A stretch of 58,679 nt of DNA from an uncultured Kiritimatiellota bacterium. GTDB taxonomy: Bacteria > Verrucomicrobiota > Kiritimatiellia > RFP12 > DVOR01. Under the pieces are notes generated by a model that searched no databases, was not told where the DNA came from, and saw only the letters and a list, made by a program, of their open reading frames with translations. Positions within the stretch are counted from its first letter, which is position 1. Each line of letters opens with the position of its first letter. The stretch covers positions 193,818 through 252,496 of the forward strand of contig CALXMW010000003.1 of assembly GCA_944389585.1 (NCBI GenBank). The letters run 5' to 3'. The translations under genes were made by a program, and so were the position numbers. This document shows positions 8,736-16,548 of the stretch, piece after piece.

Positions 8736-9542
8736 TCAATAGCGGTCGAGCTCGTCGAAGGCGGGCAGGGGGAGGTGGGCGTCCGGGGTGCCGGGGGGGA
8801 TGGGGTCGACCCAGAGCTCGCCGAAGGGCGCGCTTTGGGTGACGGTGACGTGCCGCAGGCGCAGGAGCTCGAGCAGGGCCACGAAGGTGACGATGACCTC
8901 GCCTTTGGGCGCGCCCGGGGCGAAGAGCTCGGCGAAGGCCAGGTGGGGCCGCCGGGCGATGTGCGCGAGGATGCCCTGCATCTTCTCGGGGACGGACCAG
9001 CGGCGCATCTTGAGGTGGCCGAAGGAGACGGTCTCGGCGGCGCGCGCCAAGACGGCCTGGAAGGCGGCGAAGAGGGTGTCGGCGCCCACGTCGCCCAGGC
9101 GCAGGGGCGCGTCGGCGGGCGGGGGCTCGGGGGCGGCGCCCTTGGGGAAGGTCTCGGCGCGGAGGGCCTCGCGGCGGGAGAGAGCCTCGGCGGCCTCCTT
9201 GCAGCGCTTGTAGGCGATGAGCTGGCGCACGAGGTCCAGGCGCGGGTCGGGCGCGTCTTCCTCGGCCTCCTCGCCGTCGGCCTGGGCGTCCCGCGGCAGG
9301 AGGGTGCGGCTCTTGATGAGCATGAGGGTGGCGGCCATGACGATGAACTCGCCGGCGAGGTTCACATCCAGCGCGCGCCACCGCTCGAGGTAGGCCAGGT
9401 ACTGCGCGGTGATGCGCTCGATGGGGATGTCGGTGACGTCCACCTCCTCCTTGCGGATGAGGTGCAGGAGCAGGTCGAGCGGGCCCTCGAAGGCCTCGAG
9501 GCTCACCTTGTAGTCGTCAAACAGCGGCAGCGTGGCGTCCAT
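8736..9542 (-). CDS. scpA: segregation and condensation protein A (kleisin ScpA)
   Basis: A 268-residue kleisin that bridges SMC heads in the bacterial condensin. The N-terminus has the family hallmark FEGPLDLLLHLIRKEEVDV, then a helical EFIVMAATLMLIKSRTLLP segment, an acidic linker (EEAEEDAPDP), and a C-terminal winged-helix part ending in LLELLRLRHVTV. It starts 11 bases after the trpS stop codon and has no good ribosome-binding site, so it is probably translated by coupling to trpS. The usual partner scpB is not in this window. Confidence 0.93.
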   Translation of the reverse strand: MDATLPLFDDYKVSLEAFEGPLDLLLHLIRKEEVDVTDIPIERITAQYLAYLERWRALDVNLAGEFIVMAATLMLIKSRTLLPRDAQADGEEAEEDAPDPRLDLVRQLIAYKRCKEAAEALSRREALRAETFPKGAAPEPPPADAPLRLGDVGADTLFAAFQAVLARAAETVSFGHLKMRRWSVPEKMQGILAHIARRPHLAFAELFAPGAPKGEVIVTFVALLELLRLRHVTVTQSAPFGELWVDPIPPGTPDAHLPLPAFDELDRY

Positions 9543-9553
9543 GCCGGCCCGTT

Positions 9554-10516
9554 TCAGTCCAGGCCGGCGGCCCTGCGGGCGGCGGCGAGGGTGGCGCGGG
9601 CGGCCTGGCGGGCGCGCTCGGCGCCGGCGCGGAGCGTGGCCTCGACCTCCTCGGGGTGGGCGGCCAGATAGTCGCGCCGCTCGCGGAAGGGGGCCATCTT
9701 GCGCTGGTAGATCTCGAAGAGGGCCTTCTTGGCATGGCCGTAGCCATAGCCGCCGCGGAGGTAATTCTGGCGCATCGCCTCGGCCTCGGCGTCGTCGGCG
9801 AAGAGGCGGTAAAGGGCGAAGACGCGGCACTTGTCCGGGTCTTTCGGCGCCTCGAGGGGGGTGGAATCCGTCGCGATGCGCATGATTTTGGCCTTGACCT
9901 CCTTGGGGTCGTCGAAGAGGCCGATGGTGTTGTTGTAGCTTTTGGACATCTTCTGGCCGTCGAGCCCCGGGATGACGGCGACCTTCTCGGCGATGAGCGG
10001 CTCGGGCAGGCGGAAGACCTCGCCGAAGGTCTGGTTGAACTTCGCGGCGATGTCGCGCGTCACCTCCACATGCTGCTTCTGGTCGCGCCCCACGGGCACC
10101 AAGTCGCTCTGATACAGCAGGATGTCCGCCGCCATCAGCACCGGGTAGGCAAAGAGCCCATGGCTCGCCGGGATGCCGCGCGCCAGCTTGTCCTTGTACG
10201 AATGGCACCGCTCCAACAGCCCCATCGGCGTCACGGTCGAAAGCAACCACGCCAGCTCGTGCACCTCCGGCACATCCCCCTGACGGAACAGGCACGCCTT
10301 CGCCGGGTCAAGCCCGCACGCCAGGAAATCGAGCGCCACGTCCCGCGTCGCCGCGCGCAGCCGCTCGGCGTCATGCACCGTCGTCAACGCATGGTACTGC
10401 GCCACGAACACGAACGTCTCGCCCCTGTCCTGGCTGTCGATGATCGGCTTCATCGCCCCGAAATAATTGCCCCAATGCAACTGCCCCGAGGGCTGCACGC
10501 CTGTCAAAATCCGCAT
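9554..10516 (-). CDS. trpS: tryptophan--tRNA ligase
   Basis: A 320-residue class I aminoacyl-tRNA synthetase that charges tRNA-Trp in the cytoplasm. TGVQPSGQLHWGNYFGA contains the HIGH-type motif (HWGN), and GQKMSKSYNN is the KMSKS loop. Length is normal for bacterial TrpRS. AAAGGAG stands 7 bases before the ATG at 10516, and an extended -10 box lies upstream. It is the first gene of a trpS-scpA unit. Confidence 0.97.
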   Translation of the reverse strand: MRILTGVQPSGQLHWGNYFGAMKPIIDSQDRGETFVFVAQYHALTTVHDAERLRAATRDVALDFLACGLDPAKACLFRQGDVPEVHELAWLLSTVTPMGLLERCHSYKDKLARGIPASHGLFAYPVLMAADILLYQSDLVPVGRDQKQHVEVTRDIAAKFNQTFGEVFRLPEPLIAEKVAVIPGLDGQKMSKSYNNTIGLFDDPKEVKAKIMRIATDSTPLEAPKDPDKCRVFALYRLFADDAEAEAMRQNYLRGGYGYGHAKKALFEIYQRKMAPFRERRDYLAAHPEEVEATLRAGAERARQAARATLAAARRAAGLD

Positions 10517-10537
10517 AACGAACTCCTTTGACCCTCC

Positions 10538-10546
10538 ATTTTACCA
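10538..10546 (-). promoter_or_regulatory. probable trpS promoter -10 region
   Basis: TGGTAAAAT on the minus strand, about 22 bases before the trpS start. It resembles the TGG-TAnnnT extended -10 boxes used elsewhere in the window. The -35 is not clear. Confidence 0.5.
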
Positions 10547-10585
10547 AAACCCACCCCCCTCGCCAAACCCCGCCGCGCGCGACGA

Positions 10586-10915
10586 CCACAGAGACCACGG
10601 AGGACACGCAGAGGCGCACGGGGATTGGAGATCACAAAGGGCACAACGGTCACAAAGAACACAAAGGAGACAAAGGGGAAGGGAAAGGAAAAGGGAAAGG
10701 GGAGAAGAGGGGCAAGGGGCGCCGCCCCTTGAACCCCGGCAGGGGGAAGCTCCCCCTGCACCCGCGGCACGTCCGCCGGACGTGCCTGTCGCACGGCGCG
10801 GCGCCCGCCAAGCGGGCGACGGACTAGGGATGGGCAGAAAAGAGGACGGGCTGGGGGGCGTTGCCCGTCCCAGGCGTTGTCCGTCCCAGTTGTCCCAGTG
10901 GTCCCAGTGGTTCCA
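10586..10915 (+). repeat. palindrome-rich dispersed repeat, copy A
   Basis: Non-coding, about 330 bp. It begins CCACAGAGACCACGGAGG, passes through a purine-rich tract, then four consecutive palindromes: AAGGGGCGCCGCCCCTT, GCAGGGGG-AAG-CTCCCCCTGC, GGCACGTCCGCCGGACGTGCC (given with its stems) and CGCCCGC-CAA-GCGGGCG. It ends with tandem TCCCAGTGG units. It closely matches, in inverted orientation, the right part of copy B (12160-12423), and also copy C at 27370-27883. It occupies the gap between trpS and the PEP-CTERM gene. No open frame makes sense as protein. Confidence 0.85.
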
Positions 10916-10933
10916 ATGCGGCGTGGACGCGGC

Positions 10934-10972
10934 AAAAAACGTCCAGGCCCCGGTGCGGGGTCTGGACGTTTT
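10934..10972 (-). terminator. rho-independent terminator of the PEP-CTERM gene
   Basis: Stem AAAACGTCCAG...CTGGACGTTTT with inner CCCCG/CGGGG and loop GTG. On the minus strand it runs into six Ts, placed 18 bases after the stop of the gene at 10991. Confidence 0.85.
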
Positions 10973-10990
10973 GGATTGGCGCTTCTGGGC

Positions 10991-11665
10991 TTACGCCACG
11001 CGGCGGCGGAGCGCCACGCCGGCCACGCCCAGCGCGAGCAACGCCAGCGCCGTCGGCTCGGGCAGCACGGCCAAGTCCGCGGCGATGGCAGAAGCGTCAA
11101 GGGCAACGTTGGCGTTGCCATCCAGCAGGAAGACCTCATAGGTGGCGGAGCCACTGTAGCGATTCTGCTGGTCGACGGTCTGCCCCCAGGCATAGGAGCC
11201 GATGGGGCCGCTGAACGAGAGGTTCTCGACGGTCGCCAGGACTTGCCCGTTGATGCTGACCTCCACCTTGTCACTTCCGGTGCCTGCGTCGCCGCGCGTG
11301 ACGGCGATGCCGACGGCGTTGGAGCCGGCGGAGACCGTGCGGTCGCCCATGGTGTAGGAGGCCGCTTCCGTGCCTAGCACCGAGAGCGTCCACTGGCCGT
11401 CCTGGATGGCGACGACGATGGCATTGCTAGTCCCATGGCCGTTGCTGCCGGTCGCCAGGATGGTGCCGCTTCCGATATCGCCGTTGAGGACGACGTTGGC
11501 CGCGAGCGTGCCGCTGACGTTGGCCCAGATGGTCTGTCCGGTGGCTTGGCCGTTGTAGCGATCCATGCCGCCGACGCCGTTGGAGAGTTCGTCCCAACCG
11601 GTGGTGAGCGCGTGGGCGCTGAGGGCCAGGGCGGCGAAAGCCGCCGTGAAGAGTGCTTTCTTCAT
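10991..11665 (-). CDS. PEP-CTERM sorting-domain protein (small secreted protein)
   Basis: A 224-residue exported protein. The N-terminus MKKALFTAAFAALALSAHA is a Sec signal peptide with an AHA cleavage site. The body is rich in G, S, T, N and beta-strand-like repeats. The C-terminus ends PEPTALALLALGVAG followed by ALRRRVA: a PEP motif, a hydrophobic helix and a basic tail, the PEP-CTERM signal processed by an exosortase. The enzyme is not in this window. The same tail occurs in the protein at 15817. Function is unknown; a surface or extracellular-matrix role is inferred. AAGGAGAA lies 10 bases before the ATG, and this Shine-Dalgarno sequence is held in a strong hairpin (see leader feature). 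The gene and leader lie between inverted repeat copies A and B. Confidence 0.85.
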   Translation of the reverse strand: MKKALFTAAFAALALSAHALTTGWDELSNGVGGMDRYNGQATGQTIWANVSGTLAANVVLNGDIGSGTILATGSNGHGTSNAIVVAIQDGQWTLSVLGTEAASYTMGDRTVSAGSNAVGIAVTRGDAGTGSDKVEVSINGQVLATVENLSFSGPIGSYAWGQTVDQQNRYSGSATYEVFLLDGNANVALDASAIAADLAVLPEPTALALLALGVAGVALRRRVA

Positions 11666-11679
11666 GTTGTCGCAGTTCT

Positions 11680-11904
11680 CCTTCCCGCCCGGTTGGTTGG
11701 CCGAAGAAAGGCTGGGCGGGAAGGGAAGCCCCCTTTCGGCGTCTCTGCTGGGGCCTTAGGAAGCCTGATGGAAAACGTCGAAAGGGGGCAAGCGCGCACG
11801 CGCCTGCACCGCACGGACGGATGATCCATCGAAAGTTCCTAAGTTTCAGCAGTCATCACGTTTTGCGTTGCCGCAAAGGGCGTTGGGTTGTCTCTCCCAA
11901 GCCC
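11680..11904 (-). promoter_or_regulatory. structured 5' leader RNA with pseudoknot and SD-sequestering hairpin
   Basis: Between the promoter (11911-11939) and the PEP-CTERM gene the minus-strand RNA can form, in order: a TTGGG/CCCAA hairpin; a 6-bp hairpin TTTGCG-GCAA-CGCAAA with a GNRA tetraloop (11862-11877); a helix 11836-11843 with 11755-11762 (8 bp) continued by 11825-11830 with 11767-11772 (6 bp); and a crossing 11-bp helix 11779-11789 with 11728-11738, making an H-type pseudoknot. Next comes an 11-bp hairpin, 11714-11724 with 11680-11690, whose 3' strand GGGCGGGAAGG merges with the AAGGAG ribosome-binding site. An aptamer-like domain followed by an RBS-masking stem is how translational riboswitches are built. 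The ligand, if any, is unknown, and I do not recognise a known class. Confidence 0.65.
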
Positions 11905-11910
11905 GCCCAT

Positions 11911-11939
11911 ACAATACCACTCCCGCCGCCGCCGCGCAA
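11911..11939 (-). promoter_or_regulatory. promoter of the PEP-CTERM leader/gene
   Basis: Minus strand: TTGCGC, 17-base spacer ending in GTGG, TATTGT. It predicts a transcript start near 11904 and a leader of about 240 nt. Confidence 0.7.
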
Positions 11940-11956
11940 GCCCCCGCGATTTTAGG

Positions 11957-12423
11957 CCACAGTGGGCACGGAGGACACCCAGAGGCGCACAGAGACTTGG
12001 AAATCGCAAAGGGCACAACGGTCACAAAGAACAGAGAGCGCCGCCGCTGGGCGACGGCAGGGAGCCGTCCTAGTGGTCCCAGAAGTCCCAGCGGTCCCAG
12101 GGCGCGCCGCACCCCATGCCGCATTGGGACCACTGAGACCACTGGGACAACTGGGACGGTCAACGCCCCACAGCCCGTCCTCCTTTCTGCCCGCCCAGTC
12201 CGTCGCCCGCTTAGCGGGCGCCGCGCCGTGCGACAGACACGTCCGACGGACGTGCCGCGGGTGCAGGGGGAGCTTCCCCCTGCCGGGGTTCAAGGGGCGG
12301 CGCCCCTTGCCCTTGTTTTCTGTTCCCCGTTTTCCCCTCTGTGTCTCCTTTGCGTCCTTTGTGATTTCCTTTGCGCCGTGCAAGTCTCTGTGCGCCTCTG
12401 GGTGCCCTCCGTGCCCGCTGTGG
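11957..12423 (-). repeat. palindrome-rich dispersed repeat, copy B, with terminal inverted repeats
   Basis: A 467-bp non-coding element. Its ends are near-perfect inverted repeats of about 43 bp (11957-11999 and 12381-12423, two mismatches), starting CCACAGTGGGCACGGAGG. The right half is a reverse copy of repeat A, with the same chain of palindromes and TCCCAGT tandem units; the left half is shorter. Flanking inverted repeats are typical of MITE-like non-autonomous elements. No transposase is encoded. Confidence 0.8.
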
Positions 12424-12474
12424 TCTCCCTTGCGTCGTGTACCTCTTTGTGATTTTTCCGCGCGGCGTGCGCTT

Positions 12475-12485
12475 TGTGGTATACT
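12475..12485 (+). promoter_or_regulatory. promoter (extended -10) of gatCAB
   Basis: TGTGGTATACT just before the gatC leader, of the extended -10 type that recurs in this genome. The -35 at 17-base spacing (TCCGCG) is poor. Confidence 0.6.
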
Positions 12486-12510
12486 GAAAAGCTAAGTTTC
12501 GGAGGTTTTT

Positions 12511-12792
12511 ATGGCCGGATTTGACATCGACCGCGTGGCCCTGTTGGCGCGCTTGAGGCTGACCGAGGAGGAGCGCGCGCGCTTTGGCGGGCAGTTGGAG
12601 ACCATCGTCGCCTACGTGGATCGTATCGCGGGGTTGGAGCTGGGGGGGCTGGACGCGACGCTGCACGGGCACGACGCGGGGGCGCCGTTGCGCGCGGACG
12701 CGCCGGTGCCGGGGTTGCCGCTCGAGGCGGTGTTGGCGAACGCGCCGGCGCGCATCGAGGATGAGATCCGTATGCCCCGCGTGGTGGAGTGA
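12511..12792 (+). CDS. gatC: Asp/Glu-tRNA(Asn/Gln) amidotransferase subunit C
   Basis: A 93-residue subunit that wraps around GatA and stabilises the GatCAB amidotransferase. It shows the GatC pattern: an N-terminal helix DRVALLARLRLTEEE, LETIVAYVDRIAGLE, and a loop ending LRADAPVPG. GGAGG lies 6 bases before the ATG. It is the first gene of gatC-gatA-gatB, with a 3-base gap to gatA. Confidence 0.93.
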   Translation: MAGFDIDRVALLARLRLTEEERARFGGQLETIVAYVDRIAGLELGGLDATLHGHDAGAPLRADAPVPGLPLEAVLANAPARIEDEIRMPRVVE

Positions 12793-12795
12793 GCC

Positions 12796-14238
12796 ATGGA
12801 AGAGATCAAGCAGATGACCCTTGCGGGCGCCTTGGAGGGGCTCCGCGCGAAGCGTTTTTCCTCGGTTGAGCTGACGCGGGCGTTGCTGGACGTGATGGTG
12901 GCCTCGCAGAAGGACATCCACGCCTTTGTGACGATCGACGCGGAGGGGGCGTTGGCCCAGGCCGCGGAGGCCGATCGCCGCCGGGCCGCGGGCGAGGAGG
13001 CGCCGCTTTTGGGCGCGCCCGTCGCGATGAAGGACAACATGGGCGTGGCCGGGCAGCCGTGCACGGCTTCCAGCCGCATCCTTGAGGGGTACGTCTCGCC
13101 TTACGACGCCACCGTCGCCGCGAAGCTCCGCGCCGCGGGGGCCGTCTTCCTGGGGCGCACGAACATGGATGAGTTCGCCCTCGGCTCCACCACGCAGACC
13201 TCCGGCTTCGGCCCGACGGAGAACCCGGTGGCGCGCGGGTGCATCCCCGGCGGCTCCTCCGGCGGCAGCGCCGCGGCGGTGGGCGGCGGCCTGGCGCTGG
13301 CGGCGTTGGGCACGGACACCGGCGGCTCCATCCGCCAGCCGGCCAGCCACTGCGGCATCGTCGGCGTCAAGCCCACCTACGGGCTCGTCTCGCGTTACGG
13401 CATCGTGGCCTGCGCCTCGTCGCTCGACCAGGTGGGGCCGATGACCAAGACGGTGGAGGACGCGGCGCTCCTGATGGACGTGATTTCCGGCCATGACCCG
13501 ATGGATGCCACCAGCCTGGACCGGCCGCCGACGCGCCTGGCGCGGCAGTGGGAGGCGCCGTTGGCGGCCCAGCCTTTGGCGGGGATGACCCTGGGCCTGC
13601 CCAAGGAGTATTTCGGCGACGGGCTCGACCCGGAGGTGCGCGCCCTCACCGAGGCCGCGGCCAAGCGCGCCGAGGCCCTGGGCGCCACGCTCCGCGAGGT
13701 CTCCCTGCCGCACGCGGGCTATGGCATCCCCACCTATTACATCTGCATGACCGCCGAGCTCTCCGCCAACCTGGCGCGCTTCGACGGCGTGCGCTACGGC
13801 GCGCGCGTCCCCGCCGAGGACGTGCTGGGGCAATACCTTGAGACCCGCGCGCGCGGCCTGGGCGCCGAGGCCAAGCGCCGCATCCTCCTGGGCACCTTCG
13901 TCCTCTCCTCGGGTTACTACGACGCCTACTACAACCGCGCCCAGAAGGTCCGCACCCTCATCCGGCGCGACTTCGAGGCCGCCTATGGCGCGTGCGACCT
14001 GCTCCTGGCGCCCGTCACGCCCGAGCCGGCCTGGCCCCTGGGCGTCTACCAGGACGACCCCATCCGCAACTATCTCTCCGACGTCCTCACCGTGGGCGCC
14101 AACCTTGCCGGCTGCTGCGCGCTTTCCATCCCCGCGGGCGCGACCGCCGCCGGCAAGCCCGTCGGCGTGCAGCTGCTGGGCCCGAGCCTGGGCGAGGACG
14201 CCCTCTTCCGCGCCGCGCGCGCCCTGGAACTGCGCTAA
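12796..14238 (+). CDS. gatA: Asp/Glu-tRNA(Asn/Gln) amidotransferase subunit A
   Basis: A 480-residue amidase-signature enzyme. It releases ammonia from glutamine so that GatB can convert misacylated Glu-tRNA(Gln) and/or Asp-tRNA(Asn) to the correct amide. The catalytic Lys sits in PVAMKDNMG; the two serines of the Ser-cisSer-Lys triad are in GGSSGGSAAAV and TDTGGSIRQPA. GVKPTYGLVSRYG is also typical. It is translationally linked to gatC (3-base gap) and gatB (10-base gap with AAGGAG). Confidence 0.97.
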   Translation: MEEIKQMTLAGALEGLRAKRFSSVELTRALLDVMVASQKDIHAFVTIDAEGALAQAAEADRRRAAGEEAPLLGAPVAMKDNMGVAGQPCTASSRILEGYVSPYDATVAAKLRAAGAVFLGRTNMDEFALGSTTQTSGFGPTENPVARGCIPGGSSGGSAAAVGGGLALAALGTDTGGSIRQPASHCGIVGVKPTYGLVSRYGIVACASSLDQVGPMTKTVEDAALLMDVISGHDPMDATSLDRPPTRLARQWEAPLAAQPLAGMTLGLPKEYFGDGLDPEVRALTEAAAKRAEALGATLREVSLPHAGYGIPTYYICMTAELSANLARFDGVRYGARVPAEDVLGQYLETRARGLGAEAKRRILLGTFVLSSGYYDAYYNRAQKVRTLIRRDFEAAYGACDLLLAPVTPEPAWPLGVYQDDPIRNYLSDVLTVGANLAGCCALSIPAGATAAGKPVGVQLLGPSLGEDALFRAARALELR

Positions 14239-14248
14239 GGAGACCGCC

Positions 14249-15661
14249 ATGGAATACGAAGTCGTCATCGGCCTGGAGACCCACGTCCAGCTCAAGACCC
14301 GCACCAAGATGTTCTGCGGCTGCGGCACCTCCTTCGGCGCCACCCCCAACACCCACGTCTGCCCCGTCTGCCTGGGCTATCCCGGCGCCCTGCCCACCCT
14401 CAACGGCCAGGCCATCCGCCTCACCGTGATGGCCGGCCTCATGCTCGGCTGCGACATCGCCAAGCGCTCGCGCTTCGACCGCAAGAACTACTTCTACCCG
14501 GACTCCGCCAAGAACTACCAGATCACCCAGAACGGCGAGCCCCTCTGCCTGGGCGGCCGCGTCTGCCTCCCCGGCGGCCGCGCCATCCGCCTCAACCACA
14601 TCCACCTCGAGGAAGACGTCGGCAAGCTCACCCACCGCCCCGGCTGCTCGGGCGTCGACTTCAACCGCGGCGGCCTCCCCCTCATGGAAATCGTCTCCGA
14701 GCCCGACCTCCGCTCCCCCGACGAGGCCATCGCCTACCTCACCGCCCTGCGCGAGATGATGGTCTACGCCGGCGTCAGCGACTGCAACCTCGAGGAAGGC
14801 AACATGCGCTCCGACGTCAACGTCTCCCTCCGCCCCAAAGGCCAGCAGGCCTACGGCGTCAAGGTCGAGATCAAGAACATGAACACCTTCAGCGGCATCC
14901 ACGCCGCCCTCGAATACGAGATCGCCCGCCAAACCCAGGCCCTCGGCCGCGGCCAGCCCATCGTCCAGGAAACCCGCCGCTGGGACCCCGAGCTCGGCGA
15001 GACCTTCACCATGCGCACCAAGGAAAACGCCGAGGACTACCGCTACTTCCCCGAGCCCGACCTCCCCCCCGTCCTCCTCACCCAAGCGCAGATCGACGCC
15101 TGGGCAAAAGACCTCCCCGAGGCCCCCGCCGCCCGCCGCGAACGCATGATGAAGGACTACGGCATCCCCGAATACGACGCCGGCGTCCTCTCCGCCGACC
15201 GCGCCCTCGCCGACTTCTTCGAGGCCGCCGCCAAACGCTCCGGCAACGGCAAGCTCACCTCCAACTGGGTCATGGCCGAGGTCCTCGCCCTCACCGCCAA
15301 GGAAGGCACCCACGTCAAAGACTCCGCCCTCACCCCCGAAGCACTCGGCGACCTCCTCAAACTCCTCGACGCCAAGACCATCAACGGCCCCACCGCCAAA
15401 GCCCTCCTCCCCGAGCTCTTCGCCCAAGGCGGCGACCCCGCCGCCCTCGTCAAGGAACGCGGCCTCGGCCAAGTCGCCGACGCCGACGCCATCGAGCCCC
15501 TCGTCGACGCCGCCCTCGCCGACAACCCCAAGGTCGTCGTCGACTACAAGGCCGGCAAGCAGGCCGCCCTCGGCTTCCTCGTCGGCCAAGTCATGAAACG
15601 CTCCAAAGGCAAAGCCTCCCCCCAGCTCGTCCAACAGCTCCTCCGCGACAAGCTCGCCTAA
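14249..15661 (+). CDS. gatB: Asp/Glu-tRNA(Asn/Gln) amidotransferase subunit B
   Basis: A 470-residue subunit that binds the misacylated tRNA and carries out ATP-dependent transamidation. VIGLETHVQLKT opens the protein. A zinc site is formed by two cysteine pairs (FCGCGTSFG and CPVCLGYPG), followed by DRKNYFYPDSAKNYQI and EEDVGKL. The C-terminal YqeY-like tRNA-binding domain ends GQVMKRSKGKASPQLV. The start at 14249 follows AAGGAG. Presence of the whole operon implies the indirect route for Gln-tRNA and/or Asn-tRNA. A perfect terminator follows. Confidence 0.97.
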   Translation: MEYEVVIGLETHVQLKTRTKMFCGCGTSFGATPNTHVCPVCLGYPGALPTLNGQAIRLTVMAGLMLGCDIAKRSRFDRKNYFYPDSAKNYQITQNGEPLCLGGRVCLPGGRAIRLNHIHLEEDVGKLTHRPGCSGVDFNRGGLPLMEIVSEPDLRSPDEAIAYLTALREMMVYAGVSDCNLEEGNMRSDVNVSLRPKGQQAYGVKVEIKNMNTFSGIHAALEYEIARQTQALGRGQPIVQETRRWDPELGETFTMRTKENAEDYRYFPEPDLPPVLLTQAQIDAWAKDLPEAPAARRERMMKDYGIPEYDAGVLSADRALADFFEAAAKRSGNGKLTSNWVMAEVLALTAKEGTHVKDSALTPEALGDLLKLLDAKTINGPTAKALLPELFAQGGDPAALVKERGLGQVADADAIEPLVDAALADNPKVVVDYKAGKQAALGFLVGQVMKRSKGKASPQLVQQLLRDKLA

Positions 15662-15679
15662 GGCCCCCAAGCCCCAACG

Positions 15680-15720
15680 AAAACGGGCCGCCGCGCCACA
15701 CCGGCGCGGCGGCCCGTTTT
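15680..15720 (+). terminator. terminator of gatCAB
   Basis: An 18-bp perfect stem beginning AAAACGGGCCG and ending CGGCCCGTTTT, with a short loop, then GTTTT. It lies 18 bases after the gatB stop. Confidence 0.93.
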
Positions 15721-15737
15721 GTTTTCCAAAATAAGTC

Positions 15738-15766
15738 TTGCCCCCCCCCCTAATATATGCTATCTT
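15738..15766 (+). promoter_or_regulatory. promoter with a C10 tract in the -35/spacer region
   Basis: TTGCCC (15738-15743), a 17-base spacer, then TATCTT (15761-15766). The run of ten Cs at 15741-15750 spans the end of the -35 box and the start of the spacer, so any slippage changes spacer length. It drives the PEP-CTERM gene at 15817. Confidence 0.75.
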
Positions 15767-15816
15767 AAAACCCGTTCCAACCGGCATGGTGCCGCTAGGG
15801 ACCGGAGAACACGATC

Positions 15817-16485
15817 ATGAAGAAACAGCTCTTTGCCGCGCTCCTTGCCGCCTGTGCTTTCGGCGCCGCCCAGGCCGTCAGCGTCAACTGGGACACCGGC
15901 CTTACCCCCGTTCAGTCCCCCGACGGCCACCAAGTGCGCGTCGATGTGCCCTATGGCACCAACGGCAACACTTATGGCACCTACATCATCACCGGCAAGC
16001 TGGCCTCGACCAACAACTATGACTGGGTGGCCGAGGCCTTCCTGAGCAACGGCCAACCGTCCACCAATTACATCCAGATCGGCATCTCTGGCGGGAACTG
16101 GACGATTGGGCGGAAGGGTGAGCAGATGGGGTGGGGCTCTTCCACGGTTTCAACGGAGACCGTCGCCGCCACCACGGGGGACTTCGTGATTGGCTTCACG
16201 ATGGCGCCCAGCGACAATGGCGCGACCACCGTCACCGTCACCGTGAACGGCACCACCATCGGCACCCTCACCGGGACGCTGTCGAGCGGCGGGATCACGC
16301 AACTCAAGGCCGCCAACAGCCATGTCTCCGTCGAGCACATTGGCACGCTCGTCGGCGCCTCCGCCGATTACGCGCTGACCGGCGCCGCCATCGTGGCCGA
16401 GGCGCAGAGCGTTCCCGAGCCGACGGCGCTGGCGTTGCTCGCGTTGGGCGTGGCCGGGCTGGCGCTTCGCCGCCGCGAGGCCTAA
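15817..16485 (+). CDS. PEP-CTERM sorting-domain protein (small secreted protein)
   Basis: A 222-residue exported protein with signal peptide MKKQLFAALLAACAFGAAQA and a Ser/Thr/Gly/Asn-rich, beta-like body (TTVTVTVNGTTIGTLTGTL). The C-terminal tail PEPTALALLALGVAG plus LALRRREA is nearly identical to that of the protein at 10991, while the bodies differ. This fits a shared exosortase-type sorting signal on unrelated cargo. GGAGAA precedes the ATG by 8 bases. The gene is monocistronic, between its own promoter and a terminator. The C10 tract in the promoter suggests on/off or graded expression. Function is unknown. Confidence 0.85.
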   Translation: MKKQLFAALLAACAFGAAQAVSVNWDTGLTPVQSPDGHQVRVDVPYGTNGNTYGTYIITGKLASTNNYDWVAEAFLSNGQPSTNYIQIGISGGNWTIGRKGEQMGWGSSTVSTETVAATTGDFVIGFTMAPSDNGATTVTVTVNGTTIGTLTGTLSSGGITQLKAANSHVSVEHIGTLVGASADYALTGAAIVAEAQSVPEPTALALLALGVAGLALRRREA

Positions 16486-16498
16486 GGCCCCAAGCCCC

Positions 16499-16538
16499 AA
16501 ACGAAACGGGCCGCCCGGACGGGCGGCCCGTTTCGTTT
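16499..16538. terminator. bidirectional terminator between convergent genes
   Basis: An 18-bp perfect stem from AAACGAAACGGG to CCCGTTTCGTTT with loop GGAC, flanked by As on one side and Ts on the other. It serves the PEP-CTERM gene and, in reverse, bioB, which ends 11 bases away. Confidence 0.92.
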
Positions 16539-16548
16539 GGCGGCGGGC

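Noticed and set aside
10586..12423. CRISPR array
   Set aside because: The repeated units (TCCCAGTGG, palindromes) are not regularly spaced, have no unique spacers of constant length, and no cas genes are present.
15773..15816. Riboswitch before the second PEP-CTERM gene
   Set aside because: The leader is only about 45 nt with one small CCGGC...GCCG hairpin, too short for an aptamer.
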